From positions 124,001-188,000 of the forward strand of contig JANQLU010000008.1 in NCBI GenBank assembly GCA_028280445.1: 64,000 nt of DNA, in the 5' to 3' direction. A program made the translations under genes and the position numbers. Shown one piece after another: positions 36,998 through 44,661 of the stretch. How positions within the stretch are numbered: the first letter of the stretch is position 1; the number at the start of each line of letters is the position of its first letter. The notes under the pieces were generated by a model that saw only the letters and a program-made list of their open reading frames with translations, ran no database searches and was not told the origin of the DNA. The DNA comes from Pirellulaceae bacterium (GTDB lineage: Bacteria; Planctomycetota; Planctomycetia; Pirellulales; Pirellulaceae).

Positions 36998-38011
36998 CTA
37001 TTTATTTTTGCGGATCTTGACGCTGCCATGGTCGACATTGCATTTGATATTCAACGTGCCATTGGGGTCATGTTGAAATTCTGATCGTTTACTGCCGTGA
37101 TCGGTATCGATATCCAATTTTGTTGTCACTGATTCCGGCAAGTAAATGTTGATACTGCCGTGGTCGTTGTCTGCGAAAATACTGGTGACTTGTTCATGGC
37201 CGACGGTGATTTTGATGCTGCCATGATCGCTTTTGGCACTGATGGCAACTTTCGAATTGATATCCGATGGCGACGACGACGTCGCAATGGTCGTACTGCC
37301 GTGGTCGTTGTTGGTTGAAACGTTGCCATTGGCGTTTGAGATATTGATCGAGCCATGATCATTGATGACGGAAACATCTTGCTCGGTGCCGGTGATTTTG
37401 ACGCTTCCATGATCTGTTTTAATTTTCGCTTCGGCTAACAAATTTTCGCCGATTGTGTCGGCATGGTTGTTGAATATTTCAACGGGGCCGATCATATCTG
37501 TTACGGTCACATCACCATGTGAGCTTTTGATCGTGGTTGATCCAGAAATTCCCGACGCGATAGATTCTCCGTGGCGATTTTTGATCGAAACCGACGTGCC
37601 CTGAGGAACTTGAAGGGTAAGGTGCGATTTGATGCCGCGCAGTTCCCGAGACGGTTTGGGATAGACGACTTCGAATTTCTTGGTTTCACCACTGTCGGTG
37701 ACAATCATATCCAATTCGGCCAGGAATGTTTCCGCGTCTTCACCGGTGGTCCCCCAAGCTGTTCCCGACCAGGTCCAGTTGGCGTTTGAACTCGTGCTAT
37801 TGACTTCCTGAATCGAGACGTTGCCCCAGCGGTTGATAATTTCAATCGATTGGGTATTGGCGGAAATATCGCCGGTTTGAGAACGGGTTGCTTGAGAGCC
37901 AGAGTAATCAAATGAGTATCCGAAATTTCGGATAAAACATCCGGAAAATGCCAATGGAATCAATGCCAAGCCAATGATTGCTGCAATTTGCTGGTTTTTT
38001 GCTCTCATCAT
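36998..38011 (-). CDS. DUF4097 beta-repeat lipoprotein with regular His ladder
   Basis: 337 residues. N-terminal lipoprotein signal (LALIPLAFSGC, Cys25). The rest is a beta-repeat domain of the DUF4097 type. Histidines fall at residues 147, 165, 183, 201, 219 and 237, exactly 18 apart, then at 263, 284, 305 and 328; from residue 201 on nearly all lie in a D-H-G-S motif (TDHGSVKITG, NDHGSINISN). Such spacing suggests a right-handed beta-helix with stacked Asp-His pairs on one face. DUF4097 proteins are envelope proteins of poorly known function; a metal-binding or adhesive face is possible but unproven. Monocistronic. Confidence 0.85.
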   Translation of the reverse strand: MMRAKNQQIAAIIGLALIPLAFSGCFIRNFGYSFDYSGSQATRSQTGDISANTQSIEIINRWGNVSIQEVNSTSSNANWTWSGTAWGTTGEDAETFLAELDMIVTDSGETKKFEVVYPKPSRELRGIKSHLTLQVPQGTSVSIKNRHGESIASGISGSTTIKSSHGDVTVTDMIGPVEIFNNHADTIGENLLAEAKIKTDHGSVKITGTEQDVSVINDHGSINISNANGNVSTNNDHGSTTIATSSSPSDINSKVAISAKSDHGSIKITVGHEQVTSIFADNDHGSINIYLPESVTTKLDIDTDHGSKRSEFQHDPNGTLNIKCNVDHGSVKIRKNK

Positions 38012-38357
38012 TCCCTCACGAAATTAGTGCCACAACCATTGTATTCGGCCGAAAAACACAATATTGGACAGAATTTTAAAAAAATGATTTTTGATAGCGG
38101 TGGCGGATTTCGGTCTGATAGGCGTTTGACCAACGGCGTTTCAAATGAGCTTTCGGCGGTGTTTGTGAGCGCGCGGCAATTGGCCTCACGCAGAGTCACA
38201 GAGACGCGGAGGATTTTTTGGGGAATGGTGAGTGTCATGTGCGTTTGGGTGTCCTCGTGCTCCCGAAATGCGCCGCGGCGAGTTTGGAATATAATCTGAC
38301 TGGGCGAATGTTTTTAGCCATCGTAAAAACCTGAATCTTTTAAACGGAGTGAGTGCC
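38012..38357. other. divergent intergenic region with a dispersed-repeat copy
   Basis: About 350 nt between the DUF4097 gene (leftward) and the eIF1-like gene (rightward). It contains an AT-rich patch near 38070-38090 and, at 38184-38213, a 30-bp CTCACGCAGAG..GAGACGC.GAGG sequence that recurs at 43366-43395. No open frame here has coding support. GGAG at 38346-38349 serves the GTG at 38358. Confidence 0.45.
38184..38213 (+). repeat. CTCACGCAGAG-type dispersed repeat, copy 1
   Basis: A 30-bp segment agreeing with 43366-43395 at about 24 to 25 positions. Both are non-coding. The unit resembles a repeat seen in many bacterial genomes that gives rise to spurious peptide predictions. Confidence 0.5.
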
Positions 38358-38732
38358 GTGGCGCGTTTGTTTGCCGGTACAAAATTCGATATTCCGCCGA
38401 CTTGTGATCGATGTGGAAAAGCGGAACAGGATTGTGAATGCCCGGATATCACGCCCGCAAAAACGTTGGTTGAGCCCAGTCGTCAACTGGCCCGCATTGC
38501 GGTCGAAAAACGGAAAAAAGGAAAAGTGGTTACGGTGATTACGGGGTTGGCGGCCGCTGACAACGATCTGGCGTCGATCTGTACTCGATTGAAAAATGCC
38601 TGTGGTGCCGGCGGAACGGTGGATGGAGATTCGATCGAAATTCAAGGACAACACGCGCAGGCGGTCAGCGAATTGTTGGCATCGATCGGTTATAAAGTCA
38701 AAATTACTAACGAAACGGTAAAGAAAAAATGA
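38358..38732 (+). CDS. SUI1/eIF1-like translation factor with N-terminal zinc-ribbon-like motif
   Basis: 124 residues from a GTG at 38358, 8 nt after GGAG. The N-terminus has a C-x2-C...C-x-C cluster (PTCDRCGKAEQDCECPD). The C-terminal half is the SUI1 fold: GKVVTVITGLAAADNDL, then ACGAGGTVDGDSIEIQG and ASIGYKVKITN. SUI1 proteins (YciH in some bacteria) bind the small ribosomal subunit and monitor start-codon choice. Its stop overlaps the next sulfatase start by 4 nt, a coupling with no obvious functional logic. The cysteines may bind zinc; this is inferred. Confidence 0.9.
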   Translation: MARLFAGTKFDIPPTCDRCGKAEQDCECPDITPAKTLVEPSRQLARIAVEKRKKGKVVTVITGLAAADNDLASICTRLKNACGAGGTVDGDSIEIQGQHAQAVSELLASIGYKVKITNETVKKK

Positions 38733-40123
38733 TGCGGATTTTGATTGCACTGATCTGTTGTTGCTTGTTCCTGGACCGTCTGGCTGCCGAGCCGGCGCAT
38801 GAACAAAAGCCGAACATCTTGTTCATCATGATCGACGATTTGGGTTGGATGGATTTGCGATGTCAGGGAAACAAACGTCTGACAACTCCCCACATTGATC
38901 GGCTCGCCAAGCAGGGCATGCGATTTACCGACGCTTATGCGGCCGCACCGGTGTGTTCACCGACCCGAGCTGCTGTGTTGACAGGACTTTCACCAGCAAC
39001 TTTGCAAATCACTAATCATATTCCCGATCAAAAACGATTTGTTCCCAAGGATTCCAAATTGTTGCCGGCCAAAATGCACAACTTTCTGGACACGCGCTAC
39101 CAAACCGTGGCGGAAATGTTGAAACAGAACGGGTATGCGACCGGCTTTTTTGGGAAATGGCATTTGGCGGGCAATCGCAAAAAACAAGGAATGGGTGATT
39201 TGAGATATTACCCTGAGAAGCATGGGTTTGATATCAATCTCGGAGGTTGTGCCGTGGGTGGTCCGTTCTCATTTTTTGATCCTTACAACTTGCACAATCT
39301 GCCACCGCGTAAAAAAGGCGAATACATGCCGGATCGGTTTGCCGACGAGTTGATTGGTTTTATGAAAAAACAAGTTGCCAGTGACAAACCATTTCTCGCT
39401 TTTCTGTGGAATTACACCGTACACTGGCCGATGGAAGCGCCAGAAAAATACCTGGCGAAATATAAAGATCGCAAAGATCTCGGCAAATTGGATTTTCGCT
39501 ATGCCGCGATGATCGAAACGATGGATTTATCGATGGGCAAAATTTTTGCGGCACTCGATGAACTGAAAATCGCCGATGACACACTTGTTGTGTTTACATC
39601 TGACAATGGAGCTTACGGCGGCGTCTCCGATTTGAAACCGTTGCGGGCGGCCAAAGGATATTTGTACGAGGGCGGAATTCGTGTTCCCCTGATTGTTCGA
39701 TGGCCAGGCCATGTCAAAGCTGGGAAAACTTGTGATACACCGGTGATCAGTATGGATTTCCTGCCTACGTTTTTGGCGGCAGCAAACATTGATTCCGGGC
39801 GTGTTAAAACCGAAGGTGAAAATTTGTTGCCGCTGTTCGATCAATCGGGGACACTGAAACGCAAGTCAATTTATTTCCATTATCCGAATTTTGCATTTCA
39901 TAAACAGAATCGATTGGGCAGCGCGGTTCGAACGGGTCAATTTAAATTGATCGAACGATTCGATGACAATTCGGTCGAGCTGTATGATTTGAAAAATGAC
40001 ATTGGCGAAACAAAAAATCTGGCAAAGCAGAAACCGGATCTCGCTCGGCGAATGTTGACTGACTTGCGAGCTTGGAGAAAACAAACGGGAGCTGCAATGC
40101 CGACAAAACGGGAATTGAAATGA
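38729..40123 (+). CDS. sulfatase (arylsulfatase family), exported
   Basis: 464 residues with a signal peptide (about 1-20). Metal-ligand Asp pair D36-D37 in ILFIMIDDLGW and the formylglycine signature C76-S-P-T-R80 followed by AAVLTG mark an active type I sulfatase; Cys76 would be converted to formylglycine by a maturase not in this window. Other conserved parts: GFFGKWHL and VVFTSDNGAYGG. It removes sulfate esters from polysaccharides or other substrates in the periplasm, typical of marine planctomycetes. Its stop overlaps the VOC gene start by 4 nt. Confidence 0.95.
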   Translation: MMRILIALICCCLFLDRLAAEPAHEQKPNILFIMIDDLGWMDLRCQGNKRLTTPHIDRLAKQGMRFTDAYAAAPVCSPTRAAVLTGLSPATLQITNHIPDQKRFVPKDSKLLPAKMHNFLDTRYQTVAEMLKQNGYATGFFGKWHLAGNRKKQGMGDLRYYPEKHGFDINLGGCAVGGPFSFFDPYNLHNLPPRKKGEYMPDRFADELIGFMKKQVASDKPFLAFLWNYTVHWPMEAPEKYLAKYKDRKDLGKLDFRYAAMIETMDLSMGKIFAALDELKIADDTLVVFTSDNGAYGGVSDLKPLRAAKGYLYEGGIRVPLIVRWPGHVKAGKTCDTPVISMDFLPTFLAAANIDSGRVKTEGENLLPLFDQSGTLKRKSIYFHYPNFAFHKQNRLGSAVRTGQFKLIERFDDNSVELYDLKNDIGETKNLAKQKPDLARRMLTDLRAWRKQTGAAMPTKRELK

Positions 40124-40518
40124 GCATCCAAGTTCAATTGATTGATCACGTCACGATTATTGCCAGCGATCTGGACGCCACTCGAAAGTTTTATGTCGAT
40201 TTTCTTGGGATGGAACAGGTAGGTCGACCAGATTTCGATTTTCCTGGGCTCTGGTTTCGCGCTGGACCCACCACGATTCATGTGACACTCGAAGATGAAA
40301 AGGCGGGCAAAGCGGGTTGGGGTGACTATCAAGGTGCAACGTCGTTGCCGCGAGGACACCATTTTGCGTTTTTGGTTGATGATGTTGAAGCGATTGTTGA
40401 AGAGATTCGAGCCAGCGGTTACGAAATCATCCGGCCCATGAAAAATCGTCCCGATGGTGCCAAGCAGATTTTTATTGCTGATCCCGATGGTCACGTGGTG
40501 GAGTTGTCGAGCGAGTAA
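40120..40518 (+). CDS. VOC-family (glyoxalase/dioxygenase fold) protein
   Basis: 132 residues from the ATG at 40120 that overlaps the sulfatase stop. One VOC unit pair: IDHVTIIASDLDATRKFYVD at the start (His9 as a probable metal ligand), HHFAFLVDDVEAIVEEIRAS in the middle, and IFIADPDGHVVELSS with the terminal Glu ligand. The metal site looks complete. Family members isomerise, hydrolyse or oxidise small molecules or confer resistance; the substrate cannot be told. Coupled to the sulfatase gene but cytosolic. Confidence 0.87.
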   Translation: MSIQVQLIDHVTIIASDLDATRKFYVDFLGMEQVGRPDFDFPGLWFRAGPTTIHVTLEDEKAGKAGWGDYQGATSLPRGHHFAFLVDDVEAIVEEIRASGYEIIRPMKNRPDGAKQIFIADPDGHVVELSSE

Positions 40519-40556
40519 AACCTGACGCAGTTTGGATTGGCAAGTCGAGTAACGAA

Positions 40557-41108
40557 ATGATGCAACCTTCTGTATTTTGGTCAATTATCGAAGAGGCAAG
40601 ATCGACGAAATGTAAAACCGATGAAGAACTAAGACAAAAACTTGTTGAAATCTTGGTGCGATATCCCAAGTCGCGATTAGTTGCTTTCCAACAGCGATAC
40701 TTGGGGTGTATTTCCAAAGCCTACCGTTGGGACTTGAGTGTTGCGCTCGGATTGGTGAATGGTTACCTTTCCGATGATTCCTTCTATGATTTTCGAGATT
40801 ATCTGGTTTCTCGAGGACGCGAAACATTTGAAAAAATTGTCGCCGATCCCGAATCCCTGTTGGAAATGGTTGACGCTTCGGGTGAAGTACGATTTGCCGA
40901 GTGGCATTTCGCTTCAACGCCTGTTGAGGCGTATCGAATCGCACTTGGGGAACGACAAGACAATTGCGAAATCGAACTGCCTTTTGAATATGACTGGCCT
41001 GAGAAACTCGCCGGTGAGTGGATAGATATTAACGATCAACAACAAATCAGAAACAAACTGCCAAGAATTTACGAATTTCTCGTGAGCAAAGGCGTGTTTG
41101 ATAGCTGA
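40557..41108 (+). CDS. DUF4240 domain protein
   Basis: 183 residues, soluble, no signal peptide. The start MMQPSVFWSIIEEARS and the segment FYDFRDYLVSRGRETFEKIV are typical of DUF4240, a small uncharacterised family often found in predicted immunity or polymorphic-toxin neighbourhoods. It ends 9 nt before the end of the convergent cmoA gene. No toxin or nuclease domain lies nearby, so an immunity role is not supported by context here. Confidence 0.75.
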   Translation: MMQPSVFWSIIEEARSTKCKTDEELRQKLVEILVRYPKSRLVAFQQRYLGCISKAYRWDLSVALGLVNGYLSDDSFYDFRDYLVSRGRETFEKIVADPESLLEMVDASGEVRFAEWHFASTPVEAYRIALGERQDNCEIELPFEYDWPEKLAGEWIDINDQQQIRNKLPRIYEFLVSKGVFDS

Positions 41109-41117
41109 ATTCGGCGT

Positions 41118-41855
41118 TCAAACCCAGGCGACAAACGTTCCAAAATTAAACCACTTCAACAGCAATTCAATATTGTTGAATCCGGCAGATCTCAACAGCG
41201 CTTCGTTTTCAGCGACCGTGTGTGGAATCAGCACGTTTTCCAACGCATCGCGTTTCCGAGAGATTTCAAGTTCGCTATAACCGTTTTGTTTTTTGTACTG
41301 GCAATACAATTCAACGAATTGTTGATCCAGTTTCGGGTTAGTGTGGGAAAATTTCTCGCTGAGTAATAGAAAACCTCCCGGTTGGATCGATTGTCGAATG
41401 CGGCGCATGATTTCAAGACGTGAATCGGCGGGAATGAATTGCAGAGTGTAATTCATCAACACAACTGACGGAGGTTCCGTCGTATTGAATTCGAAATCGG
41501 CGATGTCGGCTTCGACCAATGTGGTTTTTTGTGCGATGCCAAATTGTTCTAATTTTTCATGGCATTTTTCGAGCATCGCGGCCGATGCGTCGACGCCGGT
41601 CAGCTGTAAAGGTATATCGGGTAATTGGGTTGCCAAATGAATCAGCGATGTGCCAGTGCTGCAACCGAGATCGATGACACGGACGGGGTCATGTTCGACC
41701 ATCGAAACCAAAGCTGGAATCGACTGCTGGACATCCGCGTACAGCGGGACGCTGCGGGCAATCATGTCGTCAAATACCGCGGCAACACTTTCATCAAAAA
41801 TAAAGCCGCCATAGCCCACTTGGTTTAATTCGAACAATTTGTCAATTTGTGACAT
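41118..41855 (-). CDS. cmoA: carboxy-S-adenosyl-L-methionine synthase
   Basis: 245 residues, the family's normal length. Shared with E. coli CmoA: GFIFDESVAAVFDDMIARSV near the start, DLGCSTGTSLIHLA for the SAM site, MNYTLQF(I)P, LLLSEKFSHTNPKLDQ, and the diagnostic KKQNGYSELEISRKRDALEN, ending WFNFGTFVAWV. It makes carboxy-SAM from SAM and prephenate for the wobble-uridine modification cmo5U34 in tRNA. Divergent from cmoB with only 24 nt between the two starts, so the promoters must overlap the coding 5' ends or the gap. Confidence 0.95.
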   Translation of the reverse strand: MSQIDKLFELNQVGYGGFIFDESVAAVFDDMIARSVPLYADVQQSIPALVSMVEHDPVRVIDLGCSTGTSLIHLATQLPDIPLQLTGVDASAAMLEKCHEKLEQFGIAQKTTLVEADIADFEFNTTEPPSVVLMNYTLQFIPADSRLEIMRRIRQSIQPGGFLLLSEKFSHTNPKLDQQFVELYCQYKKQNGYSELEISRKRDALENVLIPHTVAENEALLRSAGFNNIELLLKWFNFGTFVAWV

Positions 41856-41879
41856 GTCTGATTTACGAAAGGGATAAAT

Positions 41880-42875
41880 TTGTTGTTCTGGCAGCGAGAC
41901 GACATTTTCGAAACATTTAATCTAAGTTCCGATATGGATTCCGTCCACCGAATCCGTGCAGAGCGGATGGCGATCTTCGAAAAACCGTCGTGGGCCGAAA
42001 AGGTTGCCGCCATTCGGCAGTTGCCGTCGCTGGACGATCTGAAAAAGAATCGGGACGAACTGTTTGTCGATTTAAGTCAGGATTTTGTCACGATTGGTGA
42101 TTCGTCAGATTTGCGATCCGATGACTCAGCCATTTTCGAGCAAGCGTTCACCAAACTCATGCCGTGGCGCAAAGGGCCTTTTCGTTTGTTCGGTCAGAAG
42201 ATTGACGCTGAATGGCGATCCGACCGCAAGTGGAATCGGATTCGCGAACATTTGGGCGATCTGTCGGGAAAACGGATTTTGGATTTAGGTTGTGGGAACG
42301 GGTATTACATGTTCCGCGCCGCCGCTCAAAAACCCAAATTTATTTTGGGTCTCGATCCGGCTCCGTTTTTCTATTTGCAATTTGAAATGTTCCAGCAATA
42401 CCTGCAAAACCCCAATTTGCAAATCGATTTGTTAGGTCACGAACATTTGTATTTGTTCGAAAAAACGTTTGACGTGGTGATGTGCATGGGAGTCATCTAT
42501 CACCACGCCAATCCGATTGATTTATTGCGACAATTGAAAAAGACGATTCGAGTGAGTGGTCAATTGTTGATCGAAACCCAAGCCATTCCTGGTGACCATT
42601 CGGTCGCTTTGTTTCCCGAGGAGCGTTATGCAAAAGCGCGGAACGTGTTTTTTGTTCCAACGGTCGCGTGTCTTGAAAACTGGATGCGACGGGCTGGATT
42701 TGCCGATGTCAAACTCGCTTCGATCGGACAGATTACTAATAGCGAGCAGCGGAAAACGAAATACATGCAATTTGAAAGTTTGCAAGATTTTCTGGATCCT
42801 GATAAACCGTCGTTAACGGTCGAAGGGTATCCGGCGCCTCTGCGAGTGGGTGTGGTTGGTGTTCGTGATCAGTAG
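41880..42875 (+). CDS. cmoB: tRNA U34 carboxymethyltransferase
   Basis: 331 residues from a TTG at 41880 preceded by GAAAGGGA at 5-6 nt; an ATG at 41934 is possible but would give a protein clearly shorter at the N-terminus than E. coli CmoB. Family motifs: LMPWRKGPFRLFG, DAEWRSDRKWNRI, ILDLGCGNGYYMFRA, MCMGVIYHHANPIDLL and the C-terminal DFLDPDKPSLTVEGYPAP. It transfers the carboxymethyl group of carboxy-SAM to ho5U34 of tRNA. Its TAG stop lies in the first bases of the hairpin repeat at 42872, yet the C-terminal length is normal for the family. Confidence 0.94.
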   Translation: MLFWQRDDIFETFNLSSDMDSVHRIRAERMAIFEKPSWAEKVAAIRQLPSLDDLKKNRDELFVDLSQDFVTIGDSSDLRSDDSAIFEQAFTKLMPWRKGPFRLFGQKIDAEWRSDRKWNRIREHLGDLSGKRILDLGCGNGYYMFRAAAQKPKFILGLDPAPFFYLQFEMFQQYLQNPNLQIDLLGHEHLYLFEKTFDVVMCMGVIYHHANPIDLLRQLKKTIRVSGQLLIETQAIPGDHSVALFPEERYAKARNVFFVPTVACLENWMRRAGFADVKLASIGQITNSEQRKTKYMQFESLQDFLDPDKPSLTVEGYPAPLRVGVVGVRDQ

Positions 42876-42928
42876 GGCCGGTTCCCACCGGCCAATCGAA
42901 CGAACCGGCCGGTGGGAACCGGCCCTAC
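42872..42928. repeat. GTAGGGCCGGTTC hairpin repeat, copy 1
   Basis: 57-nt imperfect palindrome. GTAGGGCCGGTTCCCACCGG on the left pairs with CCGGTGGGAACCGGCCCTAC on the right around a loop of about 13-17 nt. It supplies the stop codon of cmoB. A second copy lies at 43265-43322; together they bracket the small membrane-protein gene. No T-run follows, so it is not an ordinary terminator. Confidence 0.8.
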
Positions 42929-42962
42929 TTGTTGAGGTAGTCGTGATTGTGACTGGGATTGT

Positions 42963-43256
42963 ATGAACTTGCAGAAAAGAACGAGTATCCTTGTAACGCT
43001 GGGCTTGGGGGTTTTCTCCGGTATCCTTGGAGTCCTCGTTGGGCTTGTGGCGGAAGGGCATTCACATTTCCTCGACCCTGAGAGGCTGCTATTTTGCGTG
43101 GCAATTTTGTCCGTTCCAATGGGAATCATTTTGTTGGTTCAAAGCGTTGTGATAATTTTTGTTAAAAAGGAAGAGTTGATTTGGGTGGTGGGTGCCTTGG
43201 TGTGTTTCTTGCAGTTTGCAGTTGGGTTGATGATCGTCAGCCTTTCTCGATTCTGA
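42963..43256 (+). CDS. small hydrophobic protein bracketed by hairpin repeats
   Basis: 97 residues with three or so membrane helices (about 9-30, 42-66 and 72-94). A His-containing loop (AEGHSHFLDPERL) lies between the first two. No recognised family. The gene lies between two near-identical hairpin repeats, 34 nt after the first and 8 nt before the second, an arrangement that may reflect insertion of a small cassette or chance insertion of mobile repeats on both sides. Coding status is supported by length, clean hydrophobic periodicity and plausible ATG, but the ribosome binding site is weak. Confidence 0.55.
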   Translation: MNLQKRTSILVTLGLGVFSGILGVLVGLVAEGHSHFLDPERLLFCVAILSVPMGIILLVQSVVIIFVKKEELIWVVGALVCFLQFAVGLMIVSLSRF

Positions 43257-43264
43257 CGTGGATC

Positions 43265-43322
43265 GTAGGGCCGGTTCTTACCGGCCATTTTTATTCGATT
43301 GGCCGGTGGGAACCGGCCCTAC
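43265..43322. repeat. GTAGGGCCGGTTC hairpin repeat, copy 2
   Basis: 58-nt palindrome nearly identical in its arms to 42872-42928 (left arm has TTCTTACC instead of TTCCCACC; loop is T-rich). It begins 8 nt after the stop of the small membrane-protein gene. Confidence 0.8.
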
Positions 43323-43365
43323 TTATAGTGGTATGATCGGTTTCCAGTGTCCGGTTTGTTGGATT

Positions 43366-43395
43366 GGCTCACGCAGAGGCGCTGAGACGCAGAGG
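43366..43395 (+). repeat. CTCACGCAGAG-type dispersed repeat, copy 2
   Basis: Matches 38184-38213 at about 24 to 25 of 30 positions. It is non-coding and adjoins the hairpin at 43411, so three repeat families are stacked within about 220 nt here. Confidence 0.5.
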
Positions 43396-43410
43396 TATGG
43401 CGATGCCACC

Positions 43411-43480
43411 CGTGAGCGGCAAGGCGCTAGCCGCCGGTTTGAAGCGCTGACGAACCGGCGGCTAGTGCCTTGCCGCTGAC
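43411..43480. repeat. GAGCGGCAAGGCG-type hairpin repeat, copy 3 (best palindrome)
   Basis: Left arm from GTGAGCGGCAAGGCGCTAGC and right arm ending GCTAGTGCCTTGCCGCTGAC pair over about 28 nt with two mismatches, leaving a loop of about 12 nt. It lies 22 nt beyond the stop of the terpene-cyclase-fold gene on the minus strand. Confidence 0.8.
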
Positions 43481-43502
43481 AAAAGGCAGCTTGCTGCGTC
43501 AC

Positions 43503-44606
43503 TTACTTTTTTGATTCAATCAACGCCAAAGCGGACATGGCGGTTGCGGCATGGGTAAAAAAGCTTTTGACGGGTTCGCGCGCATTGGTGCGGTCTTTGT
43601 TGACGGAAATGCCGGTCCAGGAACCGTCAGCGTTCTGGTGTTTGGCGAGCCAAGCAATGGCCTGTTTCATTTTTTCGTTGTCTTTTTTGACACCCGAACG
43701 CAGCATCGCGTAGACGACCAGTCCCGTGGCGTATCCATCGCTTTTTTTAGACTGCGGTGTTCCGTCGAGCCGTTTCCATTTGCCTAACGATGGTAATGAC
43801 CATCCGCCATCAGCATTTTGTTTGGCAAATAGTTTTTGGTGGAGCGCGGATTTTTGATTTTGATTCAACAATCCGGACAGTTCACTACTGGCCCAAAGCA
43901 GGTAGGCGCGATTGTAAAGAGAAAGTTTTGGGTTTCCGGCCAGCTCACTGCCGTACGGTTTCAACAAATATTTTTTGAGCGCGGCAAGATTGGGTTTGAT
44001 TTCGTTGTGGTTCACATAGCCGGGCGCAGTCCCAATCGCGATCGCTGCGATGGCTGCTCCGTAGTAGGCTCCGTCGGCAGATTCCCAAGGTTCCAATCCG
44101 AAATCGAGCCAGTGCCAGCCGCCTGCTGCATCTCCTGATGGGATCTGGTGTTTCCACAAAATGTCAAAAGCCTGTTTGGTGGCGGCAGAAATCTTTTCGC
44201 GTTTTGATGCGCGATCATGTTTAGCCAGGATCAATGCGTTCATGATCGCTTCGGTGCCACGCGACTGAGCTTTTTTTCGACCGCCGTAAAAAACGCGAAT
44301 CGTGTCCCAGTTTTCGATCCGTTTTTTGGCGTTGGTCAGTAGTTTGTTGTTATAAACTGCGAGGTCGTCCGAGCCGGTGAATTTTGCCAGATCGTGGCGA
44401 ACGATGGTGTAGGTCAAATTCGTATGGCAAGCGATGCAGCGCGTATTGCCCCGTTTTGAACTGCTCCATTCGAACCAGTGGCTTTGTTTCGAATCGAGAT
44501 ATTTGGCAGTTTTTTTGAAGTCGACGGTTTGAGCGTGAATCCGAGTATTCGCAAAAATTCCAACGCAACAGGTGAGTAATACAATAACAACTGTTTTCAT
44601 CAACAT
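43503..44606 (-). CDS. secreted terpene-cyclase/prenyltransferase-fold protein with a haem c-like motif
   Basis: 367 residues from the ATG at 44606 (44600 also possible). Signal peptide ending near IHAQ. A CxxCH motif, C57-IAC-H61, lies in SKRGNTRCIACHTNL. The rest is alpha/alpha-toroid with QW-type repeats of the squalene-hopene cyclase superfamily: GGWHWLDFGLEPW, QNADGGWSLPSLG and HQNADGSWTG. No D-x-D-D cyclase motif was seen, so cyclase activity is unlikely. The haem-like motif suggests an electron-transfer or sensing role in the periplasm. It follows a sulfatase on the same strand with a gap of 55 nt. Confidence 0.8.
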   Translation of the reverse strand: MLMKTVVIVLLTCCVGIFANTRIHAQTVDFKKTAKYLDSKQSHWFEWSSSKRGNTRCIACHTNLTYTIVRHDLAKFTGSDDLAVYNNKLLTNAKKRIENWDTIRVFYGGRKKAQSRGTEAIMNALILAKHDRASKREKISAATKQAFDILWKHQIPSGDAAGGWHWLDFGLEPWESADGAYYGAAIAAIAIGTAPGYVNHNEIKPNLAALKKYLLKPYGSELAGNPKLSLYNRAYLLWASSELSGLLNQNQKSALHQKLFAKQNADGGWSLPSLGKWKRLDGTPQSKKSDGYATGLVVYAMLRSGVKKDNEKMKQAIAWLAKHQNADGSWTGISVNKDRTNAREPVKSFFTHAATAMSALALIESKK

Positions 44607-44661
44607 GACTCTCAACGGGTAGCGAATGGATCTTTGAGATTAACGTCATGTTATTTTAACG

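Noticed and set aside
40557..41108. DUF4240 gene as part of a toxin-immunity locus
   Set aside because: No toxin, nuclease or secretion gene lies next to it.
42813..43061. 82-residue minus-strand frame
   Set aside because: Reads through the GTAGGG hairpin and antisense to the small membrane-protein gene.
43258..43479. 73-residue plus-strand frame
   Set aside because: Runs through two or three repeat elements; its peptide resembles repeat-derived spurious predictions.
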